Positions 1 to 8,017 are shown, numbered from the stretch's first letter. The stretch is 64,000 nucleotides of DNA from Pseudomonas sp. RIT288 (GCF_000631985.1 NZ_JFYN01000014.1:1-64000), one strand, 5' to 3'. Numbers and translations are program-made. The notes: generated from the sequence alone by a model not told the origin.

Positions 1-312
1 AAGGCAGCGGCGGAAACCAAGCCAGCCAAGGCAGCGGCAGAAACCAAGCCAGCCAAGGCAGCGGCGGAAACCAAGCCAGCCAAGGCAGCGGCAGAAACCA
101 AGCCAGCCAAGGCAGCGGCGGAAACCAAGCCCGCTAAGGCAGCGGCAGAGACCAAGCCAGCCAAGGCAGCGGCGGAAACCAAGCCAGCCAAGGCGGCGGC
201 GGAAACCAAGCCAGCTAAGGCAGCGGCGGAAACCAAGCCAGCCAAGGCAGCGGCAGAAACCAAGCCGGCTAAAGCGGCGGCTGAAACCAAACCAGCAAAA
301 GCTGCTGCTGAA
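1..312 (+). repeat. 27-bp in-frame tandem repeat (about 11.5 copies)
   Basis: The period is exactly 27 bp (9 codons). Copies begin at 1, 28, 55, 82, 109, 136, 163, 190, 217, 244, 271 and a partial one at 298. The first ten copies differ by only one to three mostly synonymous bases, while the last copies (271 onward) are more diverged. The pattern fits recent slippage or unequal exchange in the middle of the array with drift at its edge. Confidence 0.9.
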
Positions 313-339
313 CTTATGTCGGCTCGCGTAGCCGCATAA
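1..339 (+). CDS. Histone H1-like Lys/Ala/Pro-rich protein, C-terminal part (partial)
   Basis: The reading frame is open from the first base and stops with TAA at 337-339, so only the C-terminus is present. It reads as eleven copies of the nonapeptide KAAAETKPA, then a partial twelfth and the ending AELMSARVAA. Such basic Ala/Lys/Pro repeats are typical of bacterial H1-like tails (AlgP/AlgR3, the PhaF phasin tail), which bind DNA without sequence specificity. The spacing and the ET dipeptide differ from the AAKP repeats I know from AlgP. I therefore do not assign a symbol. The N-terminal domain that would decide lies outside the window. A strong terminator follows. Confidence 0.75.
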   Translation, partial: KAAAETKPAKAAAETKPAKAAAETKPAKAAAETKPAKAAAETKPAKAAAETKPAKAAAETKPAKAAAETKPAKAAAETKPAKAAAETKPAKAAAETKPAKAAAELMSARVAA

Positions 340-389
340 GTAAGCTCTTACGAATATCCCAGTAAACCAATTGTCTTGAACTTGCGACA

Positions 390-417
390 CCGCGCAAGTT
401 TTCTTGCGCGGGTTTTA
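390..417 (+). terminator. Rho-independent terminator after the H1-like gene
   Basis: CCGCGCAAG (390-398) pairs with CTTGCGCGG (403-411) around a TTTT loop and is followed by GTTTTATT. It sits 50 bp after the stop codon of the repeat protein and separates it from the AT-rich gene downstream. Confidence 0.85.
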
Positions 418-432
418 TTGCTGAGGTGGTGA

Positions 433-1134
433 ATGTCCAAGAAGGCCCAGTTTTTGAGTGAGCGAGTAACTAAACTTAAGTTTTCATATGAGGCGCTTGA
501 GCCTATTCGCGCGTTGTATAAGGATTTTCTAAATGATTGCCTACCAGATGATATTGATATCGGGATTAAGGCTCATGAGGATTATAGCGAGGAGTTTGAG
601 GGTGTAAGCATGCGCTGGTATTTTGCAAAGTCTGAACGAGCTATAGCTCTATTTCGGGAGGTGCTAGATGGCTGCGAGCTCCACGTAGTGCGAAATATAG
701 TGGGCGATAAAGCTGAAAAAATGAGAGTGCTTCAGGCAAACATTATTGAAATAACAGGAAGCTATCCTACAGGCAGATGGCACTCCGATTTCACAGATGC
801 AGGCTTGAAATTAAATCAAAGTGCAACCGTGCTCACGCCACTGTTAGATTTTAAACCTCATTTCGGAGGATTAGAAACAACCGCTGTGCTTCGAGGCGAG
901 TCGCTGGATTTTGATGAACGCTCGACAGTTCATGCGTACTCTGAGGGCGAAGCTATATTATTTGATGGCACCGGAACAATCCATCGCACTCAGTCTTACA
1001 AGGCTAGTTCAGAGGACAAGAGGGTACTTGTATGCTGGCAACTTGGTGAGATTGACGAGACAATGATTCCTGTGTTTGAACGTATTGGCGAAAAAAATGG
1101 TGACCCAATGTTTATGCATGAACATTCTGTCTGA
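433..1134 (+). CDS. 2-oxoglutarate/Fe(II)-dependent oxygenase-like protein
   Basis: The protein is 233 aa. It has the metal-binding facial triad of the cupin-fold 2OG oxygenases: WHSDF gives His117 and Asp119, and TIHRTQ gives the distal His184. Arg197, 13 residues later, is well placed to bind the 2-oxoglutarate carboxylate. The substrate cannot be told from sequence. Prolyl-hydroxylase-like folds act on proteins or small molecules. The gene is far more AT-rich than its neighbours and uses A/T third positions freely, which suggests acquisition by transfer. It stands alone, with no partner gene in the same orientation and a terminator upstream. The start is the first ATG, in TGAGGTGGTGAATG, with GAGG 7 bases upstream. 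Confidence 0.65.
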   Translation: MSKKAQFLSERVTKLKFSYEALEPIRALYKDFLNDCLPDDIDIGIKAHEDYSEEFEGVSMRWYFAKSERAIALFREVLDGCELHVVRNIVGDKAEKMRVLQANIIEITGSYPTGRWHSDFTDAGLKLNQSATVLTPLLDFKPHFGGLETTAVLRGESLDFDERSTVHAYSEGEAILFDGTGTIHRTQSYKASSEDKRVLVCWQLGEIDETMIPVFERIGEKNGDPMFMHEHSV

Positions 1135-1256
1135 TTTCCATAGGGTGGCGATAGGGCAATTTTTGATTTGGGTGTGTTCAGCTCGGAAATACTCCATATC
1201 GATGACTGCACCTTTGAAGCTCGGGAGCTATCCCTGCTCACCATCCCTTCGGGCAA

Positions 1257-1289
1257 AGCCTGGCTTAAGAGGATTTTTTAAGCCGGGCT
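1257..1289. repeat. Inverted repeat overlapping the 3' end of the 69-aa gene
   Basis: AGCCTGGCTTAA (1257-1268) and TTAAGCCGGGCT (1278-1289) form a 12-bp stem with one G-T pair and a 9-base T-rich loop. It overlaps the stop codon of the minus-strand gene at 1265. No U-run follows on either strand, so a role as a simple terminator is uncertain. Confidence 0.5.
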
Positions 1290-1474
1290 AAACCCTGTTT
1301 GATGTGCCCGGCGTTCTCACCAATGGCCCACAAAGCACCTCGGACGTAATCCCCGACTTCAGCACCGCCCTGGGCTTCAACATGTAGCGTTAACTCCATC
1401 AACGCCGCCTCTAGGGCGAGCTGATTCTGGTACATCCTTTCCAGCACGCCGGACAACGAGTATTCGTCTGTCAT
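1265..1474 (-). CDS. Small helical hypothetical protein (69 aa)
   Basis: The start at 1474 has GGAG seven bases upstream. The protein is acidic to neutral and predicted helical, with no Cys, signal peptide or membrane segment. It reads MTDEYSLSGVLERMYQNQLA and continues through a Gly-rich turn (VEAQGGAEVGD) to a basic end. I have seen similar short proteins in Pseudomonas accessory regions, but I know no function. It faces away from the oxygenase gene. Confidence 0.6.
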   Translation of the reverse strand: MTDEYSLSGVLERMYQNQLALEAALMELTLHVEAQGGAEVGDYVRGALWAIGENAGHIKQGLARLKKSS

Positions 1475-1525
1475 TTTCTTTCTCCACTCCTTGAAATCAT
1501 CTGAGCATATCCGGCGTGGCGCGGA

Positions 1526-1819
1526 CTAGGGTATCAAGCGCATCTCGCGTAGTTTGTCGAACACGTCGAAAAATGCTTGATCACTCGCCTGGTAGGCGGT
1601 GAAGCCCATGGCACGGCTTTTCGACATATCCGTGACAACTTCGATTGGTCGACTAAGGTCTGCATCGGTGTGCCATGGGGGTATCAGGCGACCAATATCT
1701 GCTTCTTTCAGGCCGTGCTCCGCGACTAGCAACGATTCGTTTACGGCTGTTCCGTCTGTAGGTTCGTATGTGGGAAGGCATTCTAGGGCACAAGGCCGGG
1801 CTAATCGGAGCGCCACCAT
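1526..1819 (-). pseudogene. C-terminal fragment of an SDR-family NAD(P)-dependent oxidoreductase
   Basis: The 97-aa frame lacks the N-terminal Rossmann fold (no GxxGxxG) expected of an SDR/epimerase. Its second half, around RPIEVVTDMSKSRAMGFTAY and ending near LREMRLIP, looks like the C-terminal cap of long-chain SDR enzymes such as sugar-nucleotide epimerases. The upstream part (Arg/Cys/Pro-rich) is not convincing as SDR sequence. I read it as a remnant rather than a working gene. The family call comes from memory of the C-terminal motif. Confidence 0.45.
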
Positions 1820-1939
1820 TTCCTTTAAGATCGACGCTTTATTTCACATCGTCTATCCGTCGGAAGTAGGTACCCAGCTGTGTAGTCGCGACGGATTAGC
1901 TACGATCATTTGTTCTTCAATCGCTGGAAAGTGATCCCT

Positions 1940-2230
1940 ATGGAAGGCTCAGCTAACGCTCAGAACTTAGCGGGTGATATGTCGGATGAAGTCATGACGA
2001 GAGAAGCGCTTTTCGATCTGGCTTGGTCGACTCCAATGACCAAAATTAGCTCGCGATTCGGAGTCTCCTCCAGCTATCTCACGAAGGTCTTCGTCAGCCT
2101 GAATATTCCCAGGCCGCCTGTTGGCTACTGGGCGCAAGTCGCGGTAGGAAAAGCTAAGGCTCGCCCAGTCTTGCCTGAAGCTCAACCTGGCGAACCGACA
2201 GTGTGGAATCGAAATGAAGCACCGCTTTAG
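1940..2230 (+). pseudogene. N-terminal HTH fragment of a longer DNA-binding-like protein
   Basis: The frame gives 96 aa from ATG 1940 (or 84 from ATG 1979, MSDEVMTREALF). It contains the pattern E-LFDLAWSTPMTKISSRFGVSS-YL followed by IPRPPVGYWAQVAVGKA. This is the start of a family of larger HTH-containing hypothetical proteins in which an ELVW-PM---A--FGVS helix-turn-helix precedes P-PPRGYWA. Here the frame ends shortly after, at EAPL, so the large C-terminal part is missing. It is probably a truncated gene, although a short functional HTH protein is possible. Confidence 0.45.
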
Positions 2231-2318
2231 GTTCAGTGCCTGATGAGTGTGTGTGAAGTCGTGTGCATTGCGCACGCTAAGAGCGCGGAAAGGGGCGGAT
2301 ATGAGCGATTTCAATCAG

Positions 2319-2822
2319 CTATTGAGCACTAGCGTTGCCGGTATCCTCATAGCTGTCATAAGTAATGCTGTTGACATACCAAATGGCCTCGCCGGTTGGG
2401 GTCTGCACCACAGCCTCGTCCCCCCTCTCTTTCTTTAGCAGTGCTCGGGCCATGGGCGAGTCAATCGAGATGTAGTCGTTACGCCCATAAATTTCGTCGT
2501 AGCCCACGATTCGGAATTTCTTTAGCTCTCCTTCATCATTCTCAACCTCTACCCAGGCTCCAAAAAACACCTTTCCCTCCTGTTCGGAGGAATAATCGAC
2601 GACCCTGACGTCCTCTAAGCGTTTGCGCAGATATCTAATCCGTCGATCAATTTCTCGCAGTAGCTTTTTGTTGTACTGGTAGTCCGCGTTTTCGCTCCGA
2701 TCCCCAAGGGAAGCTGCCCACGTGACCTTTTGAGTGATCTCAGGTCGGTAGACGCGCCACAAGTGATCGAGCTCAGCCTTAAGGGCGTCGTGGCCACCTC
2801 GAGTGATGATGTTTGTGGCCAA
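2319..2822 (-). CDS. Transcription elongation factor GreB-like (167 aa)
   Basis: The length matches GreA/GreB. The N-terminal coiled coil carries the acidic tip GDRSENADY (residues 40-48, Asp41 and Glu44), which enters the RNA polymerase secondary channel and promotes transcript cleavage. The C-terminal FKBP-like domain has SPMARALL (122-129) and the GD-A-V-TP-GE motif. The start is TTG at 2822, with AAGGAGG and a 5-base gap, so the gene looks expressed. It lies in the accessory stretch and is only about 55-60% alike by eye to the broken greB at 3648-3821. It is a paralogue or xenologue, not the other half of that gene. A symbol is withheld because orthology to greB is unsure. Confidence 0.85.
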   Translation of the reverse strand: MATNIITRGGHDALKAELDHLWRVYRPEITQKVTWAASLGDRSENADYQYNKKLLREIDRRIRYLRKRLEDVRVVDYSSEQEGKVFFGAWVEVENDEGELKKFRIVGYDEIYGRNDYISIDSPMARALLKKERGDEAVVQTPTGEAIWYVNSITYDSYEDTGNASAQ

Positions 2823-3039
2823 AGCGGCCTCCTTTTGACGAATTACGCTACTGATCGATGGATGCGCAGGGTAGTTGGCAAGGGGATGTTTGCATTTCTT
2901 GAGCGCTCTTTTGCTGCCCCCTTGTTTGAAGCTCAGAGCCTATCATGTGGGCTTTTTTCAAAGTGAGATTGCTTGTTCGCAAAGCTGAATTGACCGGCTA
3001 CGAAATACGCGAAGCGAAGCCAGAAGCGCTTGCAACTGG

Positions 3040-3249
3040 ATGTTTTCGGAGTACCGAGAGAGTGATCGTGAAGCGGGCTTTTACGAGACCTACTATGGTG
3101 AGGAGCCTTCCGTGTATCCCACGGTGTCGGATCAAATCTCCGCCCTGAAGCGTGTTCGTGAGATCGTTATCGATGGGTATATTGAGTGCAAGCCGCGCAG
3201 AGACCTGTTGAAGGATCTGGAAATCGCGATCGCGATCATTGAAGGTTAA
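3040..3249 (+). CDS. Small hypothetical protein (69 aa)
   Basis: The protein starts MFSEYRESDREAGFYETYYG, continues ALKRVREIVIDGYIECKPRRDLLKDLEIAIAIIEG and ends at TAA 3247. It is acidic and predicted helical in the second half, and codon use looks coding. The ribosome site is weak (CTGG before the ATG). A frame opening at 2945 overlaps the 5' part, and a sequencing or true frameshift joining the two cannot be excluded. Function unknown. Confidence 0.45.
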   Translation: MFSEYRESDREAGFYETYYGEEPSVYPTVSDQISALKRVREIVIDGYIECKPRRDLLKDLEIAIAIIEG

Positions 3250-3647
3250 GCCACTAAGTAGGCCCTGCAGCCTGACAAATCAGCCGTCTACCTCCTAGTT
3301 ATGGTGGTAGACGACTTTCATCGCGCAATTTTGGTTGGCAATAAGGTCAGGTCTGTTTGTGATTGATGCCGATGATCGTTTGAGCTGGCGTTGGTCTCGG
3401 CATTCGAAAAAGCATGCGAGGACGGCTGAGAAGGCGATTTGTGATCGTTTTTGGAATTGATCCGGGGACGTACATCGATCGTTCTTGCGCTGCTGAGGTG
3501 CAGGTAGCGTGATCTGAGAAAAATATTTTGATGAGGCGTAAAATTTTTCGTACTCAAAATAGTATGTTTTTCTGAGTATCAATACTATTGCTAGATGCCC
3601 GTGTTTAAAGGGCTTTGTTGGAGATAGTATGGCAGGTGCGGTGCTTG
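3250..3647. other. Gene-poor, AT-rich junction region beside the greB break
   Basis: No convincing gene is seen. The distal part (3540-3640) is AT-rich and contains ATAGTAT at 3559-3565 and 3624-3630, its inverse ATACTAT at 3582-3588, and TACTCA/TGAGTA at 3551-3556 and 3573-3578. The region ends exactly where homology of the minus strand to greB begins, so it holds a recombination or insertion junction. Confidence 0.5.
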
Positions 3648-3821
3648 GGTGTACTCGGCGTTCTCAGAACGATCACCTTGCGCCGCCGCTTCGCTGACTG
3701 CCTGCGTCACCTGCGGGCGGCGCACATGCCACAGCTCATGGAATTCGGCGCGCATCCGCGCTTCACCTTCAGGGGTGATCAGCGCGGTGCCGGCGGTGCG
3801 GGGAGGGCGATAACGGCTCAT
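3648..3821 (-). pseudogene. greB: greB, 5' fragment (58 codons), truncated
   Basis: From ATG 3821 the frame reads MSRYRPPRTAGTALITPEGE and continues to the acidic tip GDRSENAEYT (residues 49-58), the normal N-terminal coiled coil of Pseudomonas GreB. After codon 58 it changes to unrelated residues (QAPHLPYYLQQ...) and stops near 3591. The second half of the coiled coil and the whole C-terminal domain are missing and are not found elsewhere in the window. It cannot give a normal GreB. The gene is the last of its orientation, 34 bp after the ABC permease gene on the other side. Confidence 0.85.
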
Positions 3822-3855
3822 GGCAACTTCTTGTGGTGACGAAGGCTGGAGTCTA

Positions 3856-6363
3856 TCAACCCTCGCGCAAGACTGTCAGCGGACTCGCATTCAATGCCCG
3901 GCGCGTGCCAAACACACCTGCGCCGCCAATCAGCGCCGCACCGATCAATGGCAGTACCAGCAACCACGGATGCGGATGCCACGGCAGGTCGAAGGCAAAG
4001 CGATACAACACCAGACTCACCACTTCCGAACCAATGGCCGCGAGCAAGCCGCTGACCGCCCCGAGCAAACCGAACTCGATGCGCCGCGCCTTGACCAGCA
4101 ACTGCCGTTGCGCACCCAGCGCACGCAATAGCGCGCCTTGGCGAATGCGTTCATCCAGCGTCGCCTGCAATCCGGAGAACAGCACCGCCATCCCCGCCGC
4201 CAACACGAACAACAACACGTATTCCACCGCCAGGGTGACCTGGGCGAGGATGCTGCGCAGCTGTTCGAGCAGGGCTTCGACCTGAAGGATGGTCACCGCC
4301 GGGAATGCCCGTGACAGCTCGACGATCTGCTGATCATGACCGGGTGCCAGATAGAAACTGGTCAGGTAAGTTGCCGGCAGATCCTTCAGGGTGCCGGGCT
4401 GGAAGATCATGAAGAAGTTCGGCTGGAAGTTGTCCCAATTGATCTCGCGCAGGCTGGTGACCTTGGCTTCACGATTGACCCCGCCCACGCTGAACACCAT
4501 CTGATCGCCGAGTTTGAGCCTGAGGCTTTCGGCGACTTTGCCTTCAACCGACACGCCCGGTACGCCATCCGAGGGTTGCCCGGTCCACCACGAACCGGCG
4601 GTGAGCTTGTTGCCTGCCGGCAGGTCGGCGGCCCAGGTCAGGCTCAGGTCACGCTGTACCGCGCGGTCACCGGCTGAATCCTTGCTGACGATCTGTTGCA
4701 CCGGTTCGCCGTTGATGCTGATCAGCCGTCCCGGTACCACCGGGTACAGTGGCGCCGCTTGTGCGGACACCTTGATCAAATGATCGGTGAAGGCCTGTTT
4801 GTCGGCCGGCAGAATGTTCAGGGCGAAGTAGTTGGGGGCGTTTTTTGGCAACTGGTTTTGCCAGGTATCGAGCAGTTCGCCGCGCAGCAGGGCGATCAAC
4901 GCCATCGACAGCAGGATCAAACCGAACGCCAGCGCTTGCCCGGCTGCCGCCAGCGGATGGCGCAACAACTGGCCCAGACCGAGGCGCCACGGCAGCGGCG
5001 CGCGGGCGAGCATCCGTCGCAGGCTGTTGAGCAGCAACAGCAGCAGGCCACCCAAGACCAACGCAGCGACCACACCGCCGCCGAGCAGGGCGAAGGTCAG
5101 CAACAGATCCAGGCTCAGGCGCCACATGATCAGCCCGAGAGCGCCCAGCGCCGCGCCGTAGACCATCCAGGTACTCGACGGAATCGGCAGCATGTCACGG
5201 CGCAGTACCCGCAGCGGCGGCACCCGACCCAGCGCGGCAAGCGGCGGCAGGGCGAACCCGGCGAGCGCTACCAGCCCGGTGCCGATCCCGGCGAGCGCCG
5301 GAAACAGCCCACCCGGTGGCACATCGGCAGGCAGAAGATCATGCAACAGAGCGAACAGTCCCAATTGCGCCAGCCAGCCGAGAACCGCGCCACTGAGCGC
5401 GGCAAACAGGCCCAATACGGTCAATTGAATGCTGAACAGCAACATGGTTTCCCGGCGCGACAGACCGAGGCAGCGCAACAATGCACTGGCATCGAAGCGG
5501 CGACTGGCGAAGCGGTTGGCCGATAACGCGACTGCAACGCCGGCGAGCAACACCGCGACCAGACTGGCCATGTTCAGATAACGTTCTGCCTTGCCCAGTG
5601 CACCGCCAATCTGCCGGTTACCGTCGCGTGCATCCTGAATTCGCTGATTGGCCGCCAACCCCGGTTTGATCAGTTGGCGGTAGGTTTCCAGCGCCTGCGG
5701 TTCGCCGCGCCACAGCTCGCGATAGCTCACGCGGCTGCCGGGCTGGACCACGCCAGTGGCGGCAAGGTCGTCGAGGTTGATCATCACCCGAGGCGTGAGG
5801 CTGTAGAAGTTGCCGGCGCGATCCGGTTCGTAGGTCAGCACGCGGGTCAGCTTCAGGGTTTTCATGCCGACATCGATGCTGTCGCCGATCTTCAGATCCA
5901 GCGCAGTCAGCAGACGTGCTTCGACCCACGCTTCACCGGGTTGCGGTTCGCCGCCAGCGGTTTCAGTGGCAAACGGAGCGGCAGCGCTTTTCAGTTCGCC
6001 GCGCAGTGGGTACGTGCGGTCGACGGCTTTGATGCTCGATAACTGAATGCCGTTGTCGGTGGCGATGACGCTGGAGAACTCCACCACCTGCGCATGATTC
6101 AGGCGTAGCTCGGTGCCGCTGCGGATCTGTTCGTCGCGGGCCGGCGAGCTGCCCTCAAGCACCAGGTCGGCGCCAAGGAACTCGGTGGCGCGCAGCATCA
6201 TCGCGCCGTTGAGGCGGGCGCCGAAGTAGCCGATGGCAGTACTCGCGGCCACGGCCACGACCAAGGCGAAAAACAACACCCGCAATTCCCCGGCACGGGC
6301 ATCGCGCATGAGTTGACGTAGCGCAAGACTGAACAGACGCAACAGCGGCAGACGTGCCATCAA
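3856..6363 (-). CDS. ABC transporter permease, YbbP/FtsX-like (835 aa)
   Basis: This is a large permease of the MacB/LolC (FtsX) class. One N-terminal membrane helix (about 22-48) is followed by a long periplasmic domain, a helical block near residues 265-500 and a second large periplasmic domain. Three helices close the protein. The layout is that of YbbP, a type VII ABC permease that works as a mechanotransmitter and does not import a solute. The start at 6363 overlaps the ATPase stop by 4 bp (ATGA), so both are translated from one mRNA. With tesA divergent next door, this is the conserved tesA-ybbA-ybbP arrangement. The substrate is unproven. Confidence 0.9.
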   Translation of the reverse strand: MMARLPLLRLFSLALRQLMRDARAGELRVLFFALVVAVAASTAIGYFGARLNGAMMLRATEFLGADLVLEGSSPARDEQIRSGTELRLNHAQVVEFSSVIATDNGIQLSSIKAVDRTYPLRGELKSAAAPFATETAGGEPQPGEAWVEARLLTALDLKIGDSIDVGMKTLKLTRVLTYEPDRAGNFYSLTPRVMINLDDLAATGVVQPGSRVSYRELWRGEPQALETYRQLIKPGLAANQRIQDARDGNRQIGGALGKAERYLNMASLVAVLLAGVAVALSANRFASRRFDASALLRCLGLSRRETMLLFSIQLTVLGLFAALSGAVLGWLAQLGLFALLHDLLPADVPPGGLFPALAGIGTGLVALAGFALPPLAALGRVPPLRVLRRDMLPIPSSTWMVYGAALGALGLIMWRLSLDLLLTFALLGGGVVAALVLGGLLLLLLNSLRRMLARAPLPWRLGLGQLLRHPLAAAGQALAFGLILLSMALIALLRGELLDTWQNQLPKNAPNYFALNILPADKQAFTDHLIKVSAQAAPLYPVVPGRLISINGEPVQQIVSKDSAGDRAVQRDLSLTWAADLPAGNKLTAGSWWTGQPSDGVPGVSVEGKVAESLRLKLGDQMVFSVGGVNREAKVTSLREINWDNFQPNFFMIFQPGTLKDLPATYLTSFYLAPGHDQQIVELSRAFPAVTILQVEALLEQLRSILAQVTLAVEYVLLFVLAAGMAVLFSGLQATLDERIRQGALLRALGAQRQLLVKARRIEFGLLGAVSGLLAAIGSEVVSLVLYRFAFDLPWHPHPWLLVLPLIGAALIGGAGVFGTRRALNASPLTVLREG

Positions 6364-7043
6364 GGCTCCAGAGGGGCGACCAGCAGCCCGGCTTCAAGTC
6401 GGATCAGGCGCCGGCAGCGATGGGCCAGGCGTTCGTCGTGGGTCACCAGCACCAGGGTGGTGCCGCGTTCCTTGTTCAGTTCGAACAACAAGTCGCTGAT
6501 GCGCTCGCCGGTGTGGCTGTCGAGGTTGCCGGTGGGTTCGTCGGCGAACAGCACGTCCGGCTCGGCAGCGAAGGCCCGGGCAATCGCCACGCGCTGTTGT
6601 TCGCCGCCGGAGAGCTGGCGCGGCGAGTGCGTCAGGCGCTGGCCGAGGCCGACTCGTTGCAGCAATTGAGTGGCGCGTTCGCGGGCGTCTTTGCGGCCAT
6701 CGAGTTCCAGCGGCAGCATGACGTTTTCCAGGGCGTTGAGGCTGTCGAGCAACTGGAATGACTGGAAGACGAAACCCACGTGTTCGGCACGGATGCGCGC
6801 GCGCTGGTCTTCGTCGAGATTACTCAGGCCTTGCCCCGCGAGGATGACTTCGCCGCTGCTTGGCAGGTCGAGGCCGGCGAGCAGGCCGAGCAGGGTGGAT
6901 TTGCCGGAACCGGACGCGCCGACGATGGCCAGGCTGTCGCCCTTGTTCAGTTCCAGGCTGAGTTCGTGCAGGATAGTCAGTTCACCTTCCGCGCTGGGAA
7001 CCACTTTGCTGAGGTTCTTCGCGGTGAGAATGCTTGCGCCCAT
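6360..7043 (-). CDS. ybbA: ABC transporter ATP-binding protein, YbbA-like (227 aa)
   Basis: This is a LolD/MacB-class ATPase with Walker A GASGSGKST (42-50), Q-loop in FVFQSFQL, signature LSGGEQQ (144-150), Walker B VLFADEP (164-170) and the H-loop His202. It partners the permease that overlaps its 3' end. The start chosen is ATG 7043, in frame with MGASILTAKN. The open frame extends much further upstream, but that part lies antisense to tesA. Its start lies only 10 bp from the divergent tesA start, so each gene's promoter must lie inside the other gene or be very compact. Confidence 0.92.
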   Translation of the reverse strand: MGASILTAKNLSKVVPSAEGELTILHELSLELNKGDSLAIVGASGSGKSTLLGLLAGLDLPSSGEVILAGQGLSNLDEDQRARIRAEHVGFVFQSFQLLDSLNALENVMLPLELDGRKDARERATQLLQRVGLGQRLTHSPRQLSGGEQQRVAIARAFAAEPDVLFADEPTGNLDSHTGERISDLLFELNKERGTTLVLVTHDERLAHRCRRLIRLEAGLLVAPLEP

Positions 7044-7053
7044 GGAGAATCCG

Positions 7054-7659
7054 ATGCGTGTGTGGTTTTTGAGTGCTGGCCTGGCCTTGATGTGCATGGC
7101 CCAGAACGCAGCGGCGGGTACTGTCCTGATCGTTGGCGATAGTATCAGCGCCGGTTTCGGACTGGATACCCGCCTGGGGTGGGTATCGCTGCTCGAGCAA
7201 CGGCTCAAACAGGAGGGTTTTGACGACAAAGTGGTCAATGCCTCCATCAGCGGCGACACCAGTGCCGGAGGCCAGGCGCGCCTGCCGGCGCTGCTTGCAG
7301 AGCATAAGCCGGAACTGGTGATCCTTGAGCTTGGGGGCAATGACGGCCTGCGCGGAATGCCGCCAACGCAATTGCAACAAAACCTTGCGGCGATGATCGA
7401 CAGCTCGCGTCAGAGCGGCGCCAAGGTGCTGCTGCTGGGCATGCAATTGCCGCCCAACTACGGCAAGCGTTACACCGATGCCTTTGCCGAGGTCTACGGC
7501 AAACTCGCGGACGATAAAAAAATCCCGCTGGTGCCGTTTTTCCTCGACGGCGTAGGCGGGCATCCCGATCTCATGCAGGCCGATGGTCTGCACCCGGCAG
7601 CCGGGGCTCAGGGCAAGTTGCTGGAAAATGTCTGGCCGACGCTAAAACCGCTGTTATGA
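7054..7659 (+). CDS. tesA: Multifunctional acyl-CoA thioesterase I / lysophospholipase (SGNH hydrolase)
   Basis: The protein is 201 aa, the usual TesA length. A signal peptide of about 21 residues ends at NAAAG, so the enzyme is periplasmic. All SGNH blocks are present: GDSISAG with nucleophile Ser30, Gly in SISGDTSAGG, GGND (94-97) and the DGLH pair Asp177/His180. It hydrolyses acyl thioesters and lysophospholipids. The start is ATG 7054, with GGAG six bases upstream. An in-frame ATG at 7042 would touch the ybbA start. Confidence 0.95.
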   Translation: MRVWFLSAGLALMCMAQNAAAGTVLIVGDSISAGFGLDTRLGWVSLLEQRLKQEGFDDKVVNASISGDTSAGGQARLPALLAEHKPELVILELGGNDGLRGMPPTQLQQNLAAMIDSSRQSGAKVLLLGMQLPPNYGKRYTDAFAEVYGKLADDKKIPLVPFFLDGVGGHPDLMQADGLHPAAGAQGKLLENVWPTLKPLL

Positions 7660-7716
7660 GGCTTTTCTAGCGGCAGGCTTTCGGCTAATGTGGCGCCCCC
7701 TTATTTGGAGCCCCCG

Positions 7717-8010
7717 ATGCCGCGTCCTGCCTGGTCCCTGTTTGCCTACCAACTGATCGAGCCTGACGAACAGCTGGATCTGTTCGCCTGCCAGGAAGTG
7801 CGGGTGCATCTGGTGACCCGTCAACTCGAACTCGGTGGCTCGGCAGACCGCACGTTGTGTGGCAGTCTGCTGCCGGCGCAACCGCGCTGGTCGAGTGTGG
7901 ATCGCCGGGTGTTCCAGGATCAGCGTCTGTGTTCGTTGTGTCGGGCGATCCTTGAGTCGCAGAAGCGCGGCACCTCGCCGATCTGGCCTGAATTGCGTTT
8001 CGAGCTCTAG
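7717..8010 (+). CDS. Conserved hypothetical protein (97 aa)
   Basis: The start MPRPAWSLFAYQLIEPDE at 7717 has TTGGAG six bases upstream. No signal peptide or membrane helix is seen. Three cysteines (CQE near 25, RTLCGS, RLCSLCRAI) include a CxxC near the C-terminus that could bind a metal, but the set is too small to assign a fold. It sits 57 bp after tesA and may be co-transcribed. I do not recognise the function. Confidence 0.7.
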   Translation: MPRPAWSLFAYQLIEPDEQLDLFACQEVRVHLVTRQLELGGSADRTLCGSLLPAQPRWSSVDRRVFQDQRLCSLCRAILESQKRGTSPIWPELRFEL

Positions 8011-8017
8011 GATCAAC

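Noticed and set aside
1..312. Direct repeats as a CRISPR array
   Set aside because: The units are contiguous, with no spacers, and translate into a regular nonapeptide.
3295..3582. Two overlapping minus-strand frames as genes
   Set aside because: No ribosome site, poor codon use and no recognisable protein. Treated as gene-poor junction DNA.
4696..5526. 276-aa Gln/Arg-rich frame inside the ABC permease gene
   Set aside because: Extreme composition, antisense to membrane-helix codons of the permease.
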